NCBI GenBank assembly: GCA_964393825.1 | Contig: CAYMUY010000007.1 | Span: forward strand, 48,032 to 112,031 | Length of the DNA: 64,000 nucleotides | From: PFJX01 sp964393825 | GTDB lineage: Bacteria > Pseudomonadota > Gammaproteobacteria > Burkholderiales > Thiobacillaceae | Direction: 5' to 3' | Part shown: one piece after another, positions 41,812 through 51,781 of the stretch | How positions within the stretch are numbered: position 1 is the first letter of the stretch | How the letters are laid out: the number at the start of each line of letters is the position of its first letter | Program-made: the position numbers and the translations under genes | Notes under the pieces: generated by a model | What the model saw: only the letters and a program-made list of their open reading frames with translations | What the model was told of the DNA's origin: nothing | The model's database searches: none

Positions 41812-44800
41812 ATGAATAAATTGGGTTTCCTTCTCGCCATCTGGTCTGGCGTCTGTGCCGCCGCCAGTCTGGAAAGTTTCTCGCCGCAAGGCGAACAACT
41901 CGAGGTTCGCCAGGTTCAGGCGCGTTTTTCCGCGCCGATGACGGCCCTGGGGCGGAGCGATGCCGCGCCACCTTTCCAGGTCTCCTGCGGGGTGTCCGGC
42001 AACGGTTACTGGGCGGACGAGCGCACCTGGGTCTACGACCTGGATGCGCTGCCCGAGGCCGGAGTGCCTTGTCGCTTCGTTCCGCGTGCGGGCTTGACGG
42101 CGCTCAATGGCGAACCGGTGGAATGGGGGGGAAGCGGGATACTGAAGGGCTCGCCGAAGGACGGGGGCGAATACAGTTTCAGCGTCGCCGGACCACGTGT
42201 GCAGTGGCTGCTGCCGCAGGTCGAGCAGACCGTGGACGAGGACCAGGTCTTCCTGCTGCTGCTCAACAGCGCGGCACAGCCGGAGAGCGTGCTGGCCCAC
42301 GCGCGCTGCGAGATCCAGGGTATTCATGAACAGGTGCCGCTCAAACGCTTGACCGGCGTCGAGCGCACGAAGTTGCTGGCACGGCTCAAGCCGCATCTGG
42401 ACGAGATGAACCTGCGCTGGGAGGGCGGTTCGGTGAAGGCCGATCCGCGCCTGGAGGTGGTGCAATGTGGCCGCACCCTGCCGGCCAATGCCCGGTTCGA
42501 GCTGGTCTGGGGCGCCGGTGTGAGCACGCCGACAGGCCAGCGCAACCCCGCCGATCAGCGACTTGCCTTCAGCGTGCGCGACCACTTCAGCGCGCGGATG
42601 CGTTGCCAGCGGGAAAACGCCAAGGCCGGTTGCATGCCGCTCACCCCCATCCACCTCGATTTCACCGCGCCCGTCGCGCGCGCGCTGCTCGACCGCATCT
42701 CCCTACGGGACGGCAAGGGGGTCCGTTACCGCCAGGGCAAGATCGAGCAGGCTGCCGCCAACGACGACCATGTGGTGTTCCCGGGGCCGTTCCGGGCCGA
42801 TAGCGAGTTGATCCTGTCCTTTCCCCCTGGTCTGGTGGACGACAAGGGGCGCGAACTGGTCAACGCCACGCGCTTCCCGATGCGCTTCAAGGTGGCCGAC
42901 TATCCGCCACTGCTCAAGTTTTCCGGCGATTTCGGCATCATCGAACGCGCGGCGGGAGGGCTGCTGCCGGTCACCGCGCGCAATCTCGAAGTCGGAGGCG
43001 AGCAGGGCACGGCGGCGAAAGTGCGCTGGCTGCGGGTGATTGACGATGCCGCCATCCTGGATTGGCGGTCGCGGGTGAAGAAGATCGACCACCCCCCCTA
43101 CGACCAGAAAACGAACCGCCGACCGGAGTCCCGACACGCGCAACTGCTTGGCAAGGGAGAAGCCGGGGTGGTGGAACAGGTGCTGCCCAAGCCCAATGGA
43201 CCCCGGCCATTCGAGGTATTCGGCATTCCCCTGGAGCGGCCCGGCTTTTATGTGGTGGAAGCTGAAAGCCAGCGCCTGGGACATGCGCTGCTCGGCCAGA
43301 ACCGGCCCATGTTCGTTCGCACCACCGCACTGGTCACCAACCTTGGTGTGCATTTCAAGTGGGGTGCGGCGTCTTCCCTGGCCTGGGTCACACGCCTGGA
43401 TCTGGGTACGCCGGTAGCCGCCGCGCAAGTGGTCGTGCGTGACTGCGGAGGGCGCGAACTCGCGCGGGTGACGACCGACAAGCAGGGGATGGCCCTGATT
43501 CCCCGCGCCATGCCCGATCCCCGCAATGCACGCTGGGACTGTCCCCTGATGGTCAGCGCGCGCGCGGGTGACGACCTGAGCTTTGCCTTCTCCGATTGGG
43601 ACGAGGGCATCGAGACCTGGCGTTTTGGCCTGCCCGAGTTGTGGGACATGGACAAACGTCTGGCCCACAGCGTGCTCGACCGGGTGCTGTTCCGTCCCGG
43701 CGACAGCGTCCACATGAAGCATTTCCTGCGTGACCGGCAGGTGTTCGGCCTCTCTTATTCCTCGAAGTTGCCGCGCACCCTGATGATCGAGCACAAGGGC
43801 AGTGGCCAGCGCTGGTTCCTCCCGCTGGCCTGGAGCAAGGGCGCGGCGGAGTCCGTCTGGAAAGTGCCGCTGGGCGCCAGGCGCGGCGACTACAGCCTGC
43901 ATCTGCTGGACAAGGCGATCAAGCCCGATGCCGATCCCGCCGAGTTGCAGGCGCTGGGTGGATTGAGTTCCGGTGCCTTCAGCGTGGGTGATTTCCGGGT
44001 GCCACTGATGCAGGCGAGTGTCGATCCGACCCGACCGCTGTGGCTGGCGGGCGAGGCCGCCGAATACGACCTGGCGGCGAGTTATCTCAATGGTGGCGGT
44101 GCCAGGAACCAGCAGGTGAAACTGCGCGCGCAACTGGAACCGCACTACCGTGTCGATTTTCCCGATTACCCTGATTACGACTTCGCCGCGCGGCCTGACA
44201 CGGAGCAGGGCAGTCTGGAGGGCGAGTCGGTCGCATTGACGGCGCAAACCCTCAAGCTCGATGCCGGTGGCGCCGCGCGCGCCAGGTTGGCTGGCCTCCC
44301 CGCGCTCGAGATGCCGCACAAACTGCGCGTGGAACTGGAATATGCCGATCCCAACGGCGAGATCCAGACCGTCAGCCGCGTCACCCCCTGGTGGCCGGCC
44401 AACGTGGTGCTGGGCCTGAAGAACGACACCTGGGCACGCGCCGGCCAAAGCCACACCATGGTGTTCCAGGCGGTCGACCCGCAAGGCCGCGCCGCCGCGG
44501 ACGTGCCGGTGGCGGTGAGCCTGAGCCTGCGCCAGACCTTCGGCTATCGTGAGCGTCTGGCCGGCGGTTTCTACGGCTACCGCAGCGAGACGCGGGTGAC
44601 CGCCCTGCCCGAGACCTGCGAGGGCAGGACCGATGCCAAGGGGCGTTTCACCTGTACCGCGCGCACCGATCGGAGCGGTGAAATCCTGATCGCCGCGACC
44701 GCCCGTGATGCCCAGGGGCGCGTTGCCCGAACCGATCACAGCTATTGGGTGGCGGGCAGCGACGAGTGGGTGTTCGATCAGAAAAACCACGACCGCATCG

Positions 44801-47445
44801 ACCTCATCCCGGAAAGGAAGCATTACGAACCGGGCGAGACCGCCCGGTTCCAGGTGCGCATGCCCTACCGCAAGGCCACTGCGCTGGTCACCGTCGAACG
44901 TGAGGGCGTACTCTCCGCGCGGGTGGTGACCCTCAGTGGCAAAGCGCCGGTGCTGGAGGTGCCGATCAATGCTTCCTGGTCGCCCAACGTCTATGTCTCC
45001 GCGCTGGTGGTGCGCGGCCGCAATGACGACATCAAGCCGACGGCGCTGCTCGATCTCGGCCGCCCCGCGTTCAAGCTCGGCATCGCCGGTATCGAAGTGG
45101 GACAAGGCCGGCATCAACTGAACGTGGAGGTGAAGACCGATCGCGCCAGCTACGCGATTCGCGAGAAGGCGAAGGTGATGGTCAAGGTGCGCACGCCCGA
45201 CGGCAAGGCACCGCCGGCTGGCACCGAGCTCACCCTGGCCGCCGTCGACGAGGGGTTGCTGGAACTGGCTCCCAATGAAAGCTGGAATCTGCTGGAAGCG
45301 ATGATGGCCGAACGCGGTTATGGCGTGCATACCTTCACCGCCCAGATGCAGGTCACCGGCAAGCGCCACTATGGCAAGAAGGCCCTGCCGGCGGGCGGTG
45401 GCGGCGGCAGGCTGCCGACCCGGGAGCTGTTCGATACCCTGCTGTTCTGGCAGGGCAGCCTGGCGCTGGACGCCTATGGCGAGGCCAGCGTCGAAGTGCC
45501 GCTGAACGACAGCCTCACCGCTTTCCGCATCGTCGCCATCGCCGCGGGTGAGTCCCGTTTCGGTAGCAGCAGGACCACCCTCCGCACCACCCAGGCATTG
45601 CAGCTCATCTCCGGCCTGCCGCCGGTGGCACGTGCCGGCGACCGCCTGCAGGCGGGTGTCACCGTGCGCAATGGCGGCGACCATGAGATGCGTGTCGAAG
45701 TGATCGGCCAGGCCCACGGCGTCACGGTGTTGCCGGTACAGACCGTGACGCTGGCTGTCGGTGAGAGCCGGGAACTGGTCTGGCCGGTTGGCCTGCCGGA
45801 TGGCATCGACAGCCTGGACTGGTCGTTCAACGCCTTCGAGGTGGGTGGCCAGGCGCGCGACGCGCTCAGGGTGAAGCAGACGGTCCATGCCGCCGTGCCG
45901 GCGCGGGTGCAATCCTCGGCGCTGTATCGCATCAACCCCAGGCTGGACCTGCCGGTCGCCGCTCCCGCCGCAGCCTTGCCCGGCAGCGGCGAGGTACGCG
46001 CCACCCTGGCCGCCAGCCTGCTCGATGGCCAGACCCAGTTGCGCGGCTACATGCGCGACTACCCTTACGCCTGCCTGGAACAGAAGACCTCGAAAGCCGT
46101 TGCCACCCGCGATCAGGCCGCCTGGCAGGCCCTGCTGGCCGAGTTGCCCACCTACCAGGCAGAGAGCGGTCTGCTCAACTTCTTTCCCGGCGAAGGCGAG
46201 GGCAGCGTCGCGCTGACCGCCTATGTCCTGTCCATCGCCGATGAGGCGGGCTGGGCATTGCCGGCCGATAGCGGCGCGCGGATGGAACTCGCACTGTCGA
46301 ATTACGTCGCCGGCAAGCTGGAAATCCATCGCGGTGCCTGGGAATCCCCCACTGCCGGCCCGGCGCTGCGCCTCGCCGCCCTGGAAGCCCTGTCGCGTCG
46401 TGGTCGCGCCACCCCGGCGCTGATCGCCACCATCAAGCCGGAGCCGCGCTTGTGGGCCAGTTCGGCGGTGCTCGACTGGATCGGCGTGCTGCAACGGGTT
46501 CCCGGCCTGGGGCGGCGCGATGTCTTGCTGAAGGATGCCTGGGCCGCCCTCGACAGCCGCTTCACCTACAGCGGCCGCCGGCTCGACTTCAGCAGCGAAT
46601 CGCGCGACGGACTCTGGTGGATGATGACCTCCGCCGATACCAACGCCGTGCGCGCCCTGCTCGCGGTGGTCGACGAAGCGGCGTGGAAGACGCGCGTACC
46701 CAAGCTGGTCGCCGGCGTGCTGGCGCGGCAACAGACTGGCCGCTGGAATACCACCACGGCCAATGCCTGGGGCGCGCTCGCCCTGGAACGTTACCGCGAC
46801 CGTTTCGAGGCGGTGAAGCCGGCCGGCAAGTCTTATGCGGTGCTGGGCAAGGAAGGCCGCCTGATCGACTGGAGTGCCTTCCCCCGCGGCGCCACCGCCT
46901 TCCTGCCGCTGGACGCGACCCCCACCACCCTTCACCTCAAGCACGAAGGCCAGGGCGAGCCCTATGCCAGTATCAGCGTCGTGGCTGCCGTGCCGATCAA
47001 GGCGCCAGTGGCGCGCGGCTACGGCGTCACCCGGGAACTGCGGGCCATCGACCGGAAAACCCCGGGCAAATGGAGCCGGGGCGATGTCGTCCGGGTGCGC
47101 CTGACCCTCGATGCCCGTGACGATATGGGCTGGGTGGTGCTGGACGACCCGATTCCCGCCGGCGCCAGCATCCTCGCCGCCAGTGGCCGCCGCGGTTCCG
47201 CCCTGTTGACGCAAACCGAGGGGGGCGGCCTCGGTGACCACACCTGGCCGGCCTGGCAGGAACGCCTGTTCGATAGCTACCGCGCCTACTACGAATGGCT
47301 GCCGCGCGGCCGCCACAGCGTCGAATACACCCTGCGCCTGAATAGCGACGGCGTCTTCAACCTGCCCGCCACGCGGGTGGAGGCGATGTATGCGCCGGAG
47401 TTGTACGGCGAGACGCCGAACGGGGTGTTCGAGGTCGGGCCATGA
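41812..47445 (+). CDS. Bacterial alpha-2-macroglobulin family protein
   Basis: A 1877-residue envelope protein, somewhat longer than E. coli YfhM (about 1650). A Sec signal peptide (about residues 1-18) is followed by MG-type beta-sandwich domains, an MG2 region and an alpha-macroglobulin core. The thioester motif CLEQ (Cys1421-Gln1424) lies in the segment YPYACLEQKTSKA, and the helical thioester domain continues to about residue 1680. Such proteins trap proteases that breach the outer membrane. No clean lipobox is visible (GVC precedes AAA), so it is probably not a lipoprotein. The usual partner gene pbpC is not next to it; pyrG follows after 184 bp with no gene between. Confidence 0.92.
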   Translation: MNKLGFLLAIWSGVCAAASLESFSPQGEQLEVRQVQARFSAPMTALGRSDAAPPFQVSCGVSGNGYWADERTWVYDLDALPEAGVPCRFVPRAGLTALNGEPVEWGGSGILKGSPKDGGEYSFSVAGPRVQWLLPQVEQTVDEDQVFLLLLNSAAQPESVLAHARCEIQGIHEQVPLKRLTGVERTKLLARLKPHLDEMNLRWEGGSVKADPRLEVVQCGRTLPANARFELVWGAGVSTPTGQRNPADQRLAFSVRDHFSARMRCQRENAKAGCMPLTPIHLDFTAPVARALLDRISLRDGKGVRYRQGKIEQAAANDDHVVFPGPFRADSELILSFPPGLVDDKGRELVNATRFPMRFKVADYPPLLKFSGDFGIIERAAGGLLPVTARNLEVGGEQGTAAKVRWLRVIDDAAILDWRSRVKKIDHPPYDQKTNRRPESRHAQLLGKGEAGVVEQVLPKPNGPRPFEVFGIPLERPGFYVVEAESQRLGHALLGQNRPMFVRTTALVTNLGVHFKWGAASSLAWVTRLDLGTPVAAAQVVVRDCGGRELARVTTDKQGMALIPRAMPDPRNARWDCPLMVSARAGDDLSFAFSDWDEGIETWRFGLPELWDMDKRLAHSVLDRVLFRPGDSVHMKHFLRDRQVFGLSYSSKLPRTLMIEHKGSGQRWFLPLAWSKGAAESVWKVPLGARRGDYSLHLLDKAIKPDADPAELQALGGLSSGAFSVGDFRVPLMQASVDPTRPLWLAGEAAEYDLAASYLNGGGARNQQVKLRAQLEPHYRVDFPDYPDYDFAARPDTEQGSLEGESVALTAQTLKLDAGGAARARLAGLPALEMPHKLRVELEYADPNGEIQTVSRVTPWWPANVVLGLKNDTWARAGQSHTMVFQAVDPQGRAAADVPVAVSLSLRQTFGYRERLAGGFYGYRSETRVTALPETCEGRTDAKGRFTCTARTDRSGEILIAATARDAQGRVARTDHSYWVAGSDEWVFDQKNHDRIDLIPERKHYEPGETARFQVRMPYRKATALVTVEREGVLSARVVTLSGKAPVLEVPINASWSPNVYVSALVVRGRNDDIKPTALLDLGRPAFKLGIAGIEVGQGRHQLNVEVKTDRASYAIREKAKVMVKVRTPDGKAPPAGTELTLAAVDEGLLELAPNESWNLLEAMMAERGYGVHTFTAQMQVTGKRHYGKKALPAGGGGGRLPTRELFDTLLFWQGSLALDAYGEASVEVPLNDSLTAFRIVAIAAGESRFGSSRTTLRTTQALQLISGLPPVARAGDRLQAGVTVRNGGDHEMRVEVIGQAHGVTVLPVQTVTLAVGESRELVWPVGLPDGIDSLDWSFNAFEVGGQARDALRVKQTVHAAVPARVQSSALYRINPRLDLPVAAPAAALPGSGEVRATLAASLLDGQTQLRGYMRDYPYACLEQKTSKAVATRDQAAWQALLAELPTYQAESGLLNFFPGEGEGSVALTAYVLSIADEAGWALPADSGARMELALSNYVAGKLEIHRGAWESPTAGPALRLAALEALSRRGRATPALIATIKPEPRLWASSAVLDWIGVLQRVPGLGRRDVLLKDAWAALDSRFTYSGRRLDFSSESRDGLWWMMTSADTNAVRALLAVVDEAAWKTRVPKLVAGVLARQQTGRWNTTTANAWGALALERYRDRFEAVKPAGKSYAVLGKEGRLIDWSAFPRGATAFLPLDATPTTLHLKHEGQGEPYASISVVAAVPIKAPVARGYGVTRELRAIDRKTPGKWSRGDVVRVRLTLDARDDMGWVVLDDPIPAGASILAASGRRGSALLTQTEGGGLGDHTWPAWQERLFDSYRAYYEWLPRGRHSVEYTLRLNSDGVFNLPATRVEAMYAPELYGETPNGVFEVGP

Positions 47446-47629
47446 CACGCGTCGCGATCGCGGGGGCGCGCGCGGGCGCGGCTCCCGACACGGGGCCTGG
47501 GCAGGGCGACCAGGCGGGTGCCTTGCCGGCTTGCATCATGTCGTGTGCCTGCCGCAAGTCCACGGTCGCTTCCTTGGTGGGGCAGGGGGGCTTCCGGTAT
47601 CATTCGCCATCCTTGTATTTGCCTATTCC

Positions 47630-49279
47630 ATGACTCGTTATATCTTCGTCACCGGCGGTGTGGTTTCCTCTCTGGGCAAAGGCATCGCCGCCGCTTCCCT
47701 GGGCGCCATCCTCGAATCGCGTGGCCTCACGGTGACCCACCTCAAGCTGGACCCCTACATCAACGTCGATCCGGGCACCATGAGCCCGTTTCAGCATGGC
47801 GAGGTGTTCGTTACCGAGGACGGCGCCGAAACCGACCTCGACCTCGGCCATTACGAACGTTTCACCCGCGCCAAGATGGGCCGGCGCAACAACTTCACCA
47901 CCGGCCAGATCTACGAATCGGTGATCAAGAAGGAGCGGCGCGGCGAATATCTGGGCAAGACCGTGCAGGTCATCCCGCACATCACCGACGAGATCAAGGC
48001 CTACATCAAGCGTGGCGCCGAAGGGGCCGAAGTGGCCATCATCGAGGTCGGCGGCACGGTGGGCGACATCGAGTCGCTGCCGTTCCTGGAGGCCATCCGC
48101 CAGATGGGCATCGAGGAGGGGCGCACCGGTACCTGCTTCATCCACCTGACCCTGCTGCCCTACATCCCGACCGCCGGTGAGCTGAAGACCAAGCCGACCC
48201 AGCATTCGGTGAAGGAGTTGCGCGAGATCGGCATCCAGCCGGACGTGTTGCTGTGCCGTGCCGACCGCTCCATTCCCATGGAGGAGCGACGCAAGATCGC
48301 GCTGTTCTGCAATGTCATGCCGGAAGCAGTGATCGAGGCGCTGGACGCCTCGTCCATCTACAAGATCCCCGGCATGCTGCATGATCAGATGCTGGATGAG
48401 ATCGTCTGCCACAAGCTCGGCATCCTGGCGAAAGCGGCCGATCTCTCGGTCTGGAAACGCCTGGTCGATGCCCTGGAGCATCCGCAACACCAGATCGACA
48501 TCGCCTTCGTCGGCAAGTACGTGGACCTGACCGAATCGTACAAGTCCCTGTCCGAGGCGCTCTCCCACGCCGGCATCCATACCCACAGCAAGGTCAACAT
48601 CCATTACATCGACTCCGAGGCGCTGGAGCGCGACGGTTGCGGCGCCCTGGCGAAGATGGACGCCATCCTGGTGCCCGGCGGCTTCGGCAAGCGTGGCACC
48701 GAAGGCAAGATCTGCGCGATTCGCTATGCCCGCGAACACAAGGTGCCGTATCTCGGCATCTGCCTGGGCATGCAACTGGCGGTGGTCGAATACGCCCGTG
48801 ACGTCGCCGGCATGCAGGGCGCGCATTCCACCGAGTTCGAGGCGGATACCCCGTATCCCGTCATCGGCCTGATCACCGAATGGCAGACCGCAGACGGTCG
48901 CGTCGAGCAGCGCAGCGCGCAGTCCGATCTCGGCGGCAGCATGCGCCTGGGCGGGCAGGTCTGCCTGCTCGAGGCCGGTTCGCTGGCGCGCGATGTCTAT
49001 GGCCGCGACCAGATCATCGAACGCCATCGCCATCGTTATGAGGTCAACAACGCCCTGCGGGGCAAGCTGGAAGAAGCCGGCCTGGTGGTTTCCGGCCGCG
49101 CGCCAGGCACCGACCTGTGCGAGATGGTGGAACTGCCGCGTGAGGTCCACCCCTGGTTCGTCGGCTGCCAGTTCCACCCGGAATTCACCTCCAATCCGCG
49201 CGATGGCCACCCGCTGTTCAAGGCGTATGTCGAGGCGGCGCTGGCGCAGAAAGCGGTCAAGGGAGCACAGCAGCCATGA
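47630..49279 (+). CDS. pyrG: CTP synthase
   Basis: A 549-residue cytosolic enzyme making CTP from UTP, ATP and glutamine. The amidoligase domain starts TRYIFVTGGVVSSLGKG, with LKLDPYINVDPGTMSP close behind. The C-terminal glutamine amidotransferase domain has the catalytic cysteine in GICLGMQLAVVEYA and the HPE dyad in GCQFHPEF. ATG at 47630 is where the conserved N-terminus begins; the frame is open upstream to 47390 without family similarity. The stop overlaps kdsA by 4 bp, so pyrG-kdsA-eno-ftsB form the classical cluster. Confidence 0.97.
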   Translation: MTRYIFVTGGVVSSLGKGIAAASLGAILESRGLTVTHLKLDPYINVDPGTMSPFQHGEVFVTEDGAETDLDLGHYERFTRAKMGRRNNFTTGQIYESVIKKERRGEYLGKTVQVIPHITDEIKAYIKRGAEGAEVAIIEVGGTVGDIESLPFLEAIRQMGIEEGRTGTCFIHLTLLPYIPTAGELKTKPTQHSVKELREIGIQPDVLLCRADRSIPMEERRKIALFCNVMPEAVIEALDASSIYKIPGMLHDQMLDEIVCHKLGILAKAADLSVWKRLVDALEHPQHQIDIAFVGKYVDLTESYKSLSEALSHAGIHTHSKVNIHYIDSEALERDGCGALAKMDAILVPGGFGKRGTEGKICAIRYAREHKVPYLGICLGMQLAVVEYARDVAGMQGAHSTEFEADTPYPVIGLITEWQTADGRVEQRSAQSDLGGSMRLGGQVCLLEAGSLARDVYGRDQIIERHRHRYEVNNALRGKLEEAGLVVSGRAPGTDLCEMVELPREVHPWFVGCQFHPEFTSNPRDGHPLFKAYVEAALAQKAVKGAQQP

Positions 49280-50115
49280 AACTCTGCGGTTTTGAAGTCG
49301 GACTCGACCAGCCCCTGTTCCTGATCGCCGGACCCTGCGTGATCGAGTCGGAACAGATGGCGCTGGATACCGCCGGCGCCCTCAAGGACATCTGTGCCGA
49401 GGTTGGCATCAACTTCATCTACAAGTCCTCCTTCGACAAGGCCAATCGCTCCTCCGGCAAGTCGTTTCGTGGACTTGGCATGGACGAAGGCCTGCGCATC
49501 CTGGCCGAGGTGAAGAAACAACTGGGCCTGCCGGTCATCACCGACATCCATACCGAAGACGAAATCGCGCCGGTGGCGGCGGTGGTGGACGTCCTGCAGA
49601 CCCCCGCCTTCCTCTGCCGGCAGACCGATTTCATCCAGGCCTGCGCCGCCTCGGGCAAGCCGGTAAACATCAAGAAGGGCCAGTTCCTGGCGCCGGGCGA
49701 CATGAAGAACGTGGTGGCCAAGGCGAAGGACGCCAATGGCGGCGCCGACAGCATCATGGTCTGCGAGCGCGGCGTTTCCTTTGGCTACAACACCCTGATT
49801 TCCGACATGCGTGGCCTCGCCCTCATGCGTGACACCGGTTGCCCGGTGGTGTTCGACGCCACCCATTCGGTGCAACAGCCGGGTGGCCAGGGCGACCGTT
49901 CCGGCGGCCAGCGCGAGTTCGTGCCGGTCCTGGCGCGGGCGGCGGTGGCGGTCGGAATCGCCGGCCTGTTCGCGGAAACCCATCCCGACCCGGCCAAGGC
50001 CCTGTCGGACGGCCCCAATGCCTGGCCGCTCCACTTGATGAAAGAATTGCTGCATACCCTCAAGGACATCGACGCCTTGGTGAAGCAACAGGGCTTTATC
50101 GAAGCCCGTGTTTAA
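49276..50115 (+). CDS. kdsA: 3-deoxy-8-phosphooctulonate synthase
   Basis: A 279-residue cytosolic enzyme condensing phosphoenolpyruvate with arabinose 5-phosphate to make Kdo-8-phosphate for lipopolysaccharide. Family motifs include FLIAGPCVIES, KSSFDKANRSS, TDFIQACAASGKPVNIKKGQ and FDATHSVQQPGG; the length is standard. The Asn in KANRS and the absence of a metal-binding Cys at the N-terminal site suggest the metal-independent class, though this was judged by eye. ATG overlaps the pyrG stop (ATGA), indicating coupling. eno follows 45 bp later. Confidence 0.97.
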   Translation: MKLCGFEVGLDQPLFLIAGPCVIESEQMALDTAGALKDICAEVGINFIYKSSFDKANRSSGKSFRGLGMDEGLRILAEVKKQLGLPVITDIHTEDEIAPVAAVVDVLQTPAFLCRQTDFIQACAASGKPVNIKKGQFLAPGDMKNVVAKAKDANGGADSIMVCERGVSFGYNTLISDMRGLALMRDTGCPVVFDATHSVQQPGGQGDRSGGQREFVPVLARAAVAVGIAGLFAETHPDPAKALSDGPNAWPLHLMKELLHTLKDIDALVKQQGFIEARV

Positions 50116-50160
50116 TCGGCAGCCATCCGCTGCCTACTTTGAGAGAGAAGAGGAATCAAA

Positions 50161-51444
50161 TTGAGCGCAATCGTTGATGTCATCGCCCGCGAAATCCTGG
50201 ATTCACGCGGCAACCCCACCGTCGAGGCCGATGTGTTGCTGGAGTCCGGCGTGCTGGGCCGCGCCGCGGTGCCCTCCGGCGCTTCCACCGGCAGCCGTGA
50301 GGCCATCGAATTGCGCGATGGCGACAAGTCCCGCTACATGGGCAAGGGCGTGCTGAAGGCCGTCGAAAACGTCAATACCGAGATCGCCGAGGCCATCCTG
50401 GGCCTGGACGTGGAAGAACAACACCTGATCGACCAGACCCTGATCGACCTGGATGGCACCGACAACAAGGCACGCCTTGGCGCCAACGCCATCCTCGCGG
50501 TATCCATGGCCTGCGCCCGCGCCGCTGCCGAGGATGCCGGCCTGCCGCTCTACCGCTATCTGGGCGGCGCCGGCCCGATGCACCTGCCGGTGCCGATGAT
50601 GAACATCGTCAACGGCGGCGCCCATGCCAACAACAGCGTGGACATCCAGGAGTTCATGATCATCCCGGCCGGCATGAAGAGCTTCCGCGAAGCCCTGCGT
50701 TGCGGCGCCGAGGTGTTCCACAGCCTCAAGAAGATTCTCGACAAGGCCGGCCACCCGACCACGGTCGGCGATGAAGGTGGCTTCGCCCCCAACTTCAAGT
50801 CCAACGAGGAAGCCCTCAAGTTCATCATGGAAGCCATCTCCGGTGCCGGCTACACGCCCGGTTCCGATGTCCTGATCGGCCTCGACTGTGCCGCCTCCGA
50901 GTTCTACAAGGATGGCCGCTATGTGCTGGAGTCCGAAGGCTTGCAGCTTACCGCCGCCGAGTTCACCGACTACCTGGCTGCCTGGGTCGACAAGTATCCG
51001 ATCATCAGCATCGAGGACGGCATGGCGGAAAACGACTGGGAAGGCTGGGCACTGCTGACCCAGCGTCTGGGCAAGTCCATCCAGATCGTCGGCGACGACC
51101 TGTTTGTCACCAACGCCAAGATTCTGCGTGAAGGCATCCAGAAGAACATCGCCAACTCCATCCTGATCAAGGTCAACCAGATCGGCACCCTGTCGGAAAC
51201 CTTCGATGCCATCGAGACCGCCAAGCGCGCCGGTTACACCTCGGTGATCTCGCATCGTTCCGGTGAAACCGAGGATGCCTTCATCGCCGATCTCGCTGTG
51301 GGCAGCAACGCGCTGCAGATCAAGACTGGCTCCTTGTCGCGCGCCGATCGCATGGCCAAGTACAACCAGCTTCTGCGCATCGAGGAAGAGCTCGCCGAGC
51401 GCGCGCGCTTCCCCGGCCGTGAGGCCTTCTATCAACTGAGATGA
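50161..51444 (+). CDS. eno: Enolase
   Basis: A 427-residue glycolytic enzyme interconverting 2-phosphoglycerate and phosphoenolpyruvate, also a usual RNA degradosome component. DSRGNPTVEADV at the N-terminus, NIVNGGAHANNSVDIQEFMI, EDGMAENDWEGW and SHRSGETEDAFIADLAVG mark the substrate and magnesium sites. The start is TTG at 50161, preceded by GAAGAGG; no ATG fits the conserved N-terminus (SAIVDVIAREILDSRG). It lies between kdsA and ftsB, 1 bp before the latter. Confidence 0.97.
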   Translation: MSAIVDVIAREILDSRGNPTVEADVLLESGVLGRAAVPSGASTGSREAIELRDGDKSRYMGKGVLKAVENVNTEIAEAILGLDVEEQHLIDQTLIDLDGTDNKARLGANAILAVSMACARAAAEDAGLPLYRYLGGAGPMHLPVPMMNIVNGGAHANNSVDIQEFMIIPAGMKSFREALRCGAEVFHSLKKILDKAGHPTTVGDEGGFAPNFKSNEEALKFIMEAISGAGYTPGSDVLIGLDCAASEFYKDGRYVLESEGLQLTAAEFTDYLAAWVDKYPIISIEDGMAENDWEGWALLTQRLGKSIQIVGDDLFVTNAKILREGIQKNIANSILIKVNQIGTLSETFDAIETAKRAGYTSVISHRSGETEDAFIADLAVGSNALQIKTGSLSRADRMAKYNQLLRIEEELAERARFPGREAFYQLR

Positions 51445-51445
51445 A

Positions 51446-51781
51446 ATGCGCGGGCTGTCCTGGGCGCTGGCGGTGCTGATCCTCCTGTTGCAATATCCAC
51501 TCTGGCTCGGCAAGGGGAGCTGGCTGCGGGTGTGGGAACTGGAGCGGGAGGTGAGCGCCCAGAAGACGGCGAATCTGGCTTTGGAGGCGCGTAACGTCCA
51601 GCTGGCCGCGGAAGCGCAGGATCTGCATGGCGGTTATGATGCCCTGGAAGGTCGTGCCCGCTTTGAGTTAGGGATGGTCCGTTCCGACGAAGTTTTCATC
51701 CACGTCATCGAGCCGGAAACGGGCAAGGCCACCGGGAGTGACACCGGCATACCGCCACGCGAGGAGAACAGCAACCCATGA
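51446..51781 (+). CDS. ftsB: Cell division protein FtsB
   Basis: A 111-residue bitopic inner membrane protein of the FtsQLB complex. A short N-terminal tail is followed by a membrane helix (about residues 4-22), a periplasmic leucine-zipper-like coiled coil (about 28-60, LEREVSAQKTANLALEARN) and the conserved ARFELGMVRSDEVFI segment. It lies 1 bp after eno, the usual position in beta- and gammaproteobacteria. The 3' end overlaps the ZipA-like gene by 4 bp. Confidence 0.93.
   Translation: MRGLSWALAVLILLLQYPLWLGKGSWLRVWELEREVSAQKTANLALEARNVQLAAEAQDLHGGYDALEGRARFELGMVRSDEVFIHVIEPETGKATGSDTGIPPREENSNP

Noticed and set aside
47442..47633. Small plus-strand frame overlapping the macroglobulin stop by ATGA, considered as a pbpC remnant
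   Set aside because: No transglycosylase or transpeptidase motif is visible and the sequence is Gly/Ala/Arg-rich; the overlap appears to be chance.
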